Below are positions 59,338-64,000 of a stretch of 64,000 bases of DNA, in pieces. Each line of letters begins with the position of its first letter. Positions within the stretch are counted from its first letter, which is position 1. The position numbers and the translations under genes were made by a program. Where the stretch lies: positions 214,782 to 278,781 of the forward strand of contig NZ_OBMQ01000005.1 of the NCBI RefSeq assembly GCF_900217795.1. Direction: 5' to 3'. This stretch comes from Ureibacillus xyleni. Lineage in GTDB: Bacteria; Bacillota; Bacilli; Bacillales_A; Planococcaceae. The notes beneath the pieces are model-generated. The model was not told the DNA's origin. It saw nothing but the letters and a program-made list of their open reading frames with translations, and made no database searches.

Positions 59338-60051
59338 TTGAAGCGATGGATCGCTCTTGGAGTTATTTTGTTATGTTGTTTACTTGTCGTTGTTTATGAG
59401 ACAAGCGCTTCCGATCGTAGTTTCTTTTTACCTGAACCATTAGGTGGGGTTAAAATCGTATTGGATGCTGGTCATGGTGGGATTGATGGTGGTGCATCAT
59501 CAGGTGAAGTCATTGAAAAGGATGTTACTTTAGCAATTGCGCAAAAAGTTGAGCGTCAATTAAAGCGTATGGGTGCAGAAGTTGTAATGACACGTTCTAC
59601 TGATGGAGATGTATTAGATGAACATGCTCCAAGTGAAGAGTTCTCCACATTAAGGGAAAGAAAAAAGGAAGATATTTTCTTTAGAGCTAATCTAGTGAAG
59701 TCAAATGAACCGGATATTTTTGTTACGATTCATGCAAATGCAATCCCAGAGGAGAAATGGCGAGGTGCACAAGTATTCTACCATAAAGAAGGACATGCCA
59801 ATAGTGAATTGTTAGCGAAAGCAGTGCAATCTTCCATTAAAGATTCATTGCAAAATACAGATCGTGAAGCGATGGCAATTAAGCAAATTTATCTTTTAAA
59901 GAAAACTGAAGTACCTGCTATTTTAGTAGAAACAGGATTTTTAAGTAACAAAGAAGAACGTGACCTTTTATCGAGTAAAGATTATCAAGACAAGATGGCC
60001 CAGGCGATTGTTGATGGGATTGAAAGCTATGTGAATTTAGAGTTCCAATAA
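59338..60051 (+). CDS. cwlD: Germination-specific N-acetylmuramoyl-L-alanine amidase CwlD
   Basis: CwlD removes the peptide from muramic acid so that PdaA can form muramic-delta-lactam in the spore cortex. The 237-residue product equals B. subtilis CwlD in length. It has an N-terminal membrane anchor (residues about 5-22) and an Amidase_3 domain with LDAGHGGIDGG, EKDVTL, TIHANAIPEEKWRGAQ and LVETGFLSN, where the zinc ligands (His, Glu, His) and the catalytic Glu lie. The start is TTG at 59338, 10 bases after AAGGCGG; longer forms lack a ribosome-binding site. salA follows, as in B. subtilis. Confidence 0.94.
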   Translation: MKRWIALGVILLCCLLVVVYETSASDRSFFLPEPLGGVKIVLDAGHGGIDGGASSGEVIEKDVTLAIAQKVERQLKRMGAEVVMTRSTDGDVLDEHAPSEEFSTLRERKKEDIFFRANLVKSNEPDIFVTIHANAIPEEKWRGAQVFYHKEGHANSELLAKAVQSSIKDSLQNTDREAMAIKQIYLLKKTEVPAILVETGFLSNKEERDLLSSKDYQDKMAQAIVDGIESYVNLEFQ

Positions 60052-60098
60052 AGAGTTTGAAATTATTTGCGTAATATACTTTTACATCATTTTCTATT

Positions 60099-60151
60099 AA
60101 GGACCATAGATTAATTCGAGATTCCTCGATTTTATCTATGGTTCTTTTCTT
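60099..60151 (+). terminator. Intrinsic terminator after cwlD
   Basis: ACCATAGAT and ATCTATGGT pair around an A/T-rich loop that contains a smaller hairpin, followed by TCTTTTCTTTT. The rest of the cwlD-salA gap (60152-60308) is A/T-rich; TATACT occurs near 60273 but no convincing -35 was found. Confidence 0.8.
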
Positions 60152-60308
60152 TTAAAAGAGGATAAAATTGGTGATAATCTTAATAAAGTTAGGTAACAAT
60201 GGAGTATGATGTTTGATTGTGGAAGTAATAGTGAGAATGTTTCATTAAAGCATTCAAATACCACTGTGTTATACTATTATTGGAAGTAAATAATGGGGAG
60301 TGTTTCAA

Positions 60309-61364
60309 GTGATAAACGAACAAAAAGTCCGTGACGCTTTAAGTCAATTACAAGATCCTTTTTTACATAGATCGTTTGCTGAAACGAATGCGATTACAAA
60401 CGTATCCATTAAAGAAGAAAAAAATCACGTTAGTGTGAAAATAGCGATAGCTAAAACAAACACACCAGAACAAATGCAATTACAAATGAAAATAGTTGAA
60501 CTATTAAAAGAAGCTGGTGCCTCTACAGTAGGTATTCGCTTTGAAGAATTATCACCAGAAGTGCTAGAAAGTTTCCGTGGTCAAGCAACAGAATCTGAAG
60601 TCCATGATTTGCTATCTCCACTTTCGACAGTTCAATTTATTGCAATTGCTTCTGGTAAAGGTGGCGTTGGTAAATCAACAGTTTCTGTCAATTTAGCAGT
60701 AGCGCTGGCTCGACTTGGTAAAAAAGTAGGCTTAATTGATGCAGATATTTACGGTTTTAGTGTTCCAGATATGATGGGCATTCAAGATATGCCAGTTGTG
60801 AAGGAAGAAAGAATTTACCCTGTAGAACGTAAAGGTGTAAAAGTCATTTCAATGGGATTCTTTGTAGAAAACAACGCACCAATCGTTTGGCGTGGGCCAA
60901 TGCTTGGAAAAGTTTTAGATCAATTTTTCCGAGATGTTGAATGGGGAAATCTTGATTACTTATTACTAGACTTACCTCCAGGAACAGGTGATGTGGCACT
61001 TGATATTCATCAAATGTTACCATCCTCAAAGGAAATTATTGTGACAACACCACATCCGACTGCTGCTTTTGTAGCTGCTCGAGCGGGTGCGATGGCATTA
61101 CAAACAAATCATGATATTTTAGGGGTTATCGAAAATATGGCATGGTTTGAGTCGAAATTAACTGGAGAGCGTGAATATGTCTTTGGTCAAGGTGGCGGTC
61201 CAAAACTTGCCGATGAATTAAGAACCGATTTACTAGGCCAAGTTCCTCTTGGACAACCTGATTGGACAAATGAAGATTTTGCACCTTCCATTTATGAAGA
61301 AGACCATCCAACAGGTCAAATTTATTTGAATATGGCACAAAAGGTTATTGATAAATTATCATGA
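60309..61364 (+). CDS. salA: Mrp/ApbC-family P-loop ATPase SalA
   Basis: The 351-residue protein has an N-terminal MIP18-like domain (about 1-85) and a ParA/MinD-type ATPase domain with the deviant Walker A SGKGGVGKST (about residue 116). Family members act as iron-sulfur carriers, and B. subtilis SalA regulates exoprotease genes through scoC. A GTG at 60300 is in frame but lies at the GGGGAG site, so the GTG at 60309 with 8-base spacing is chosen. It gives nearly the B. subtilis length (352). Confidence 0.93.
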   Translation: MINEQKVRDALSQLQDPFLHRSFAETNAITNVSIKEEKNHVSVKIAIAKTNTPEQMQLQMKIVELLKEAGASTVGIRFEELSPEVLESFRGQATESEVHDLLSPLSTVQFIAIASGKGGVGKSTVSVNLAVALARLGKKVGLIDADIYGFSVPDMMGIQDMPVVKEERIYPVERKGVKVISMGFFVENNAPIVWRGPMLGKVLDQFFRDVEWGNLDYLLLDLPPGTGDVALDIHQMLPSSKEIIVTTPHPTAAFVAARAGAMALQTNHDILGVIENMAWFESKLTGEREYVFGQGGGPKLADELRTDLLGQVPLGQPDWTNEDFAPSIYEEDHPTGQIYLNMAQKVIDKLS

Positions 61365-61401
61365 AAAAAGAGGTGTCTCATTATTGAGACGCCTCTTTTC
61401 T
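61365..61401. terminator. Bidirectional terminator between salA and gerD
   Basis: AAAAGAGGTGTCTC pairs with GAGACGCCTCTTTT around ATTATT, with A and T runs at the ends. It lies in the 64-base gap of two convergent genes. Confidence 0.92.
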
Positions 61402-61428
61402 TTCAGCTGAAAAGTAAAAGTGGTGAAT

Positions 61429-62043
61429 TTATGAACCGCCACCGCCTTCTTCTCCACCTTCTTTTCCACCACTACCGCCTTCTTTACCGCCGCCTTCTTC
61501 ACCGCCACCGCCTGAAGTTTCTCCGCTCTTTTTAATAATATCTATCCATTGTGTTTGTAAAAGTGGATCTTGAAGGGTTTCCATAACGACTTCTTCCATT
61601 TGTTTTCGTAAAGTTGAGCTTTTTAAGACAGTTTCAAGCTCTTTTTGCATATCTGCTTGTCCGAAAAATTTAACTAAGTCTTCCTGATAAGTTGCGTTTT
61701 TTATAAGATCCTTCATAATTTCTGTTTGTTGTTCTTTCATGCTTTTCGCCATAGCTTCCTTAAATTTTGGATCTTCGTAAGTTTTCTTCCAAAATTCTTC
61801 AGCATCTTTTGAAAGTAATGTTGTATTTATGGCTGTTTCAATTTGATCATGTTCAAGAACAATAAGCTCACGGAAACTCGGATCTTCTAATAGTTGACGA
61901 ATGGCTTTTTTTCCATCCTCGGTTTGTACGGCATCAATCACCATTTTTTTAACCTCGTCATAGGAAAGGTTTGTATTTGTATTTTCGGAACAGCTAGCGA
62001 GCAAAAGTACTACGAACAATATGGGGAATATACGCTTTAGCAC
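61429..62043 (-). CDS. gerD: Spore germination lipoprotein GerD
   Basis: GerD gathers nutrient receptors into the germinosome cluster of the inner spore membrane. The 204-residue product has a lipoprotein signal with LLASC (Cys18) and a central helical domain with repeats such as DPSFRELIVLEHDQIE, as in the family. The C-terminal tail of about 30 residues is almost only Gly, Glu, Lys and Ser. It starts with GTG behind AAAGGA. It is on the opposite strand to salA and kbaA, as in B. subtilis. Confidence 0.94.
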   Translation of the reverse strand: MLKRIFPILFVVLLLASCSENTNTNLSYDEVKKMVIDAVQTEDGKKAIRQLLEDPSFRELIVLEHDQIETAINTTLLSKDAEEFWKKTYEDPKFKEAMAKSMKEQQTEIMKDLIKNATYQEDLVKFFGQADMQKELETVLKSSTLRKQMEEVVMETLQDPLLQTQWIDIIKKSGETSGGGGEEGGGKEGGSGGKEGGEEGGGGS

Positions 62044-62190
62044 AAGTACCAGTCCTTTCTTAAAGACTCTCTTTCATTTATTGTTCACATTCTTACGCAT
62101 AATATGTATGCAATTATGACTTCGATAGCTTTTTTACAATTGCATTGCTAAAATATAAAGGTATATTGAAAAAATGGAGGACGTTACGTC

Positions 62191-62886
62191 GTGACAATAC
62201 GAAATTGGGTCAAATTTTTCTTTATGTGTTTAGTAGTTGGTGGTAGTGTTACCGGCATCGCAGGAATGATTATTCGTTGGAACTTTTTTCAACCCTATTT
62301 AGCTCAAGGGCAAATCGGTGAATTTCTAGCAGCCTTTTCCTGGATGATCTTCCTAGGGTTCACCATGAGTGTTATTGCACAAGCTGGTTTTTTTGCATAT
62401 TTAACATTACATCAAGTAGGGATAGGTATTTTTAAAACGTTAACTTTATGGAACTGGGTTCAAGTTTTATTAATGGTTATTCTTATTGTTGATTTAATTG
62501 TATTCCGTTTTGTTCCAAGTGCAGAAAATGCAAGTGATTGGGTCTTTTATATCGGTCTTTTAATTTTTTTACTATTTGGTGCCATCGCAACATCCATGAA
62601 GAAAGTGCAGTTAACCGGGAAAAAACATGTGTTAATTTCTTCAATGTTCTTCATGATTGTTATTACATCATTAGAGTGGATTATTGCTTTAATGGGGCGC
62701 CAAGGAAATATTGATACATATGTAGCATTATTATTGTTCCCATTAATTGCAGTTAATGCATATCAATTATTGTCATTGCCAAAATACAATGAAAAATCTG
62801 ATGAGGATCGTAAAAGGTTGGAAGAACGTAAAAAAGCGAGAAAACTTGCAAGAGAAGGAAAGAAAAACGCAAGTACGAATGCATAA
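62191..62886 (+). CDS. kbaA: KinB-signalling pathway activation protein KbaA
   Basis: KbaA is a membrane protein needed for KinB to feed the sporulation phosphorelay. The 231-residue product has six hydrophobic helices in the first 195 residues. A basic tail of about 35 residues (KRLEERKKARKLAREGKKN) makes it longer than the roughly 198-residue B. subtilis protein. The start is GTG, 10 bases after ATGGAGG. A terminator follows. Confidence 0.9.
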   Translation: MTIRNWVKFFFMCLVVGGSVTGIAGMIIRWNFFQPYLAQGQIGEFLAAFSWMIFLGFTMSVIAQAGFFAYLTLHQVGIGIFKTLTLWNWVQVLLMVILIVDLIVFRFVPSAENASDWVFYIGLLIFLLFGAIATSMKKVQLTGKKHVLISSMFFMIVITSLEWIIALMGRQGNIDTYVALLLFPLIAVNAYQLLSLPKYNEKSDEDRKRLEERKKARKLAREGKKNASTNA

Positions 62887-62899
62887 TACGCAAAAATCT

Positions 62900-62941
62900 A
62901 AAAAGGCTATTACCTATTTTTTAAGGTAGCAGCCTTTTTAA
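62900..62941. terminator. Bidirectional terminator between kbaA and the PdaB-like gene
   Basis: AAAAAGGCT-ATTACCT pairs with AGGTAGC-AGCCTTTTT around an A/T-rich loop. It serves two convergent genes. Confidence 0.88.
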
Positions 62942-62942
62942 T

Positions 62943-63596
62943 TTATGGCATTTTTTTAGTTTTAATCGAATAACCAAAAACATTTTCCTCTATGGATATA
63001 AACTTTTCGCTTTTAAGTAAATTTGAGACATCCTCAAAATTAAATTTAGATTTTTCGTGAAGCGGCAAAGTGACAATTGTACCTTTTGTAGTTTTATAAT
63101 TTTTAGTATAAATTGTAGAAGGAGACAATAAGTTTACTTCTTCCTTAAACACAACTTGCATTAGTTCGGGATTAAATTCATAATCAGTTGTCATAAACCA
63201 CAATGGCTTGTACTCAAAATGCTTTTGGTAGATTGCCAAATCCTTACTGAAATCATTAATTGAATATTTATCCTTGTTCTCCGCTCCTTCTCCCCCTAGA
63301 AGACCAGTTGGGAAATTTCTCTTTTTTATAATTTCTACTAGCTTAGGAGAGCGATCAATCCAATCCGCATCTAACATTAGTAAGGGATAAGGCTTGTTCG
63401 CTGATTGTAGCCATTCTTCTAACCCTTCATGAGAGAAGGAAATTTCCAAAACGAGAGATTGTCCATAATGACCTTTTGAAATAATAATAGGATCCTCAGT
63501 CATACGGAAAACAGAGACAAGTGAATTTTTTTCTGGAAAAACAAACAATGTTACTAAAAATACTACTGTTATTGTTAGCAACAATTTACGAATCAT
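62943..63596 (-). CDS. PdaB-like protein with degenerate deacetylase motifs
   Basis: The 217-residue protein has an N-terminal membrane anchor (about residues 4-21). The rest is colinear with PdaB-type polysaccharide deacetylases: ADWIDRSPKLVEIIKKRNFPTGLLGG matches the PdaB segment SASWAERHPDLVERI onward, and NDFSKDLAIYQKHFEYKPLWF matches the stretch before the RPP motif. The metal-binding TFD, the HxxxH-type ligand and the RPPxG motif are all replaced, so it is probably not an active deacetylase. It lies where pdaB normally is, but on the opposite strand. Homology to PdaB is my reading by eye. Confidence 0.6.
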   Translation of the reverse strand: MIRKLLLTITVVFLVTLFVFPEKNSLVSVFRMTEDPIIISKGHYGQSLVLEISFSHEGLEEWLQSANKPYPLLMLDADWIDRSPKLVEIIKKRNFPTGLLGGEGAENKDKYSINDFSKDLAIYQKHFEYKPLWFMTTDYEFNPELMQVVFKEEVNLLSPSTIYTKNYKTTKGTIVTLPLHEKSKFNFEDVSNLLKSEKFISIEENVFGYSIKTKKMP

Positions 63597-63665
63597 GTAT
63601 CTTCCCCTTTTTAACTTAATTTCTTATATAAAATTAGTGCTTCATAAAAAACTTATGAATTCATA

Positions 63666-63695
63666 TTGACTTTCATGAATAATTCGTTGTATTAT
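63666..63695 (+). promoter_or_regulatory. rRNA operon promoter P1
   Basis: TTGACT (63666-63671) and TATTAT (63690-63695) are 18 bases apart. It is the upstream member of a tandem pair ahead of 16S rRNA. Confidence 0.75.
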
Positions 63696-63768
63696 GTAAA
63701 AGTTGTCATCATAACTAGTCAATAACTAGTTGAAACTTATTACTGAGAGTTGATTGGAAATAATTATT

Positions 63769-63797
63769 TTGACTAACATTTAAATATTTGTTACAAT
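63769..63797 (+). promoter_or_regulatory. rRNA operon promoter P2
   Basis: TTGACT (63769-63774) and TACAAT (63792-63797) are 17 bases apart, about 100 bases after P1 and 140 bases before mature 16S. Tandem promoters are typical of Bacillales rrn operons. Confidence 0.85.
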
Positions 63798-63826
63798 ATG
63801 TTTGTCGCTTTTTGGAGCGATATATA

Positions 63827-63845
63827 TGAACTTTGGAAACTGAAC
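63827..63845 (+). promoter_or_regulatory. boxA-like antitermination site in the rRNA leader
   Basis: TGAACTTTGGAAACTGAAC resembles the boxA-containing sequence of Bacillus rRNA leaders (CTTTGAAAACTGAAC), to which the NusB-S10 complex binds. The rest of the leader up to 63940 holds short A/T-rich inverted repeats, for example TCAATTTTGATG. Confidence 0.6.
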
Positions 63846-63940
63846 AACAAAACGTTAATGAATATAATTTCTCATTAATTTGAGAAATAACATTTTGACA
63901 TCAATTTTGATGCCAGCAAATTTGAGCTTTATCAAATTCT

Positions 63941-64000
63941 TTTATGGAGAGTTTGATCCTGGCTCAGGACGAACGCTGGCGGCGTGCCTAATACATGCAA
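63941..64000 (+). rRNA. 16S ribosomal RNA, first 60 bases only
   Basis: The sequence begins TTTATGGAGAGTTTGATCCT and continues through GGCTCAGGACGAACGCTGGC, the universal 5' end of bacterial 16S rRNA. The window ends in the gene. Its place after the cwlD-kbaA block matches the first rRNA operon of this region in Bacillales. Confidence 0.99.

Noticed and set aside
62044..62190. Sigma-G or sigma-E promoters in the gerD-kbaA divergent gap
   Set aside because: CATATTA (minus strand) and CATAATAT (plus strand) fit -10 motifs, but no acceptable -35 was found at the right spacing for either.

Overview
The window is a chromosomal stretch of a low-GC, Gram-positive, spore-forming member of the Bacillales. 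The evidence is the gene order rpoC-rplGB-rpsL-rpsG-fusA-tuf, then the complete S10-spc-alpha ribosomal cluster, ecfA1-ecfA2-ecfT-truA-rplM-rpsI, and finally cwlD-salA-gerD-kbaA just before a 16S rRNA gene. A small acid-soluble spore protein and the germination genes show that it sporulates. The proteins read like the Lysinibacillus/Solibacillus side of the Bacillales (Planococcaceae/Caryophanaceae) rather than Bacillus subtilis itself, but the genus is inferred, not proven.

Layout. Bases 1-7.9 kb hold the 3' part of rpoC and the str operon, closed by a strong terminator after tuf. Bases 8-17.5 kb are an accessory block between the str and S10 operons: malate synthase G, a LysR-type regulator, a BceRS/BceAB-like peptide-antibiotic sensing and detoxification unit, and a YuiF-like transporter. 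Bases 17.6-32.1 kb are the S10-spc-alpha cluster from rpsJ to rplQ, with secY and adk. The usual map gene is absent; a base-pair-rich 390-nt non-coding stretch lies between adk and infA instead. Bases 32.1-36.8 kb hold a candidate small RNA, the ECF vitamin-transporter module, truA, and rplM-rpsI with a structured leader.

Bases 36.9-59.2 kb are a 22-kb accessory region between rpsI and cwlD. It carries a GNAT and a RibD_C/DHFR-like gene; a UV endonuclease next to a spore DNA-protecting protein; a secreted penicillin acylase with an extra C-terminal OB-fold-like domain; a PQQ-type sugar dehydrogenase lipoprotein; an ECF sigma factor with its membrane anti-sigma factor; and a five-gene minus-strand operon. 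That operon joins a hybrid histidine kinase, a single-domain response regulator, an HPt-REC-GGDEF-REC diguanylate cyclase, a HEAT-repeat membrane protein and a processive family-2 glycosyltransferase. It looks like a phosphorelay and c-di-GMP controlled surface-polysaccharide system and is the most interesting system here. The region ends with a nitrilase/GNAT pair that corresponds to the two halves of the YhcX fusion protein, and a heterodimeric ABC exporter with one degenerate ATP site behind a Fur-box-like palindrome.

Bases 59.3-64 kb are the spore-cortex and germination block (cwlD, salA, gerD, kbaA), an inverted and catalytically degenerate PdaB-like gene where pdaB is normally found, and tandem rRNA promoters leading into the first 60 bases of 16S rRNA. 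No insertion sequences, prophage genes, CRISPR arrays or tRNA genes were seen. All functional statements rest on reading motifs and recalled family features; no database search or folding program was run.
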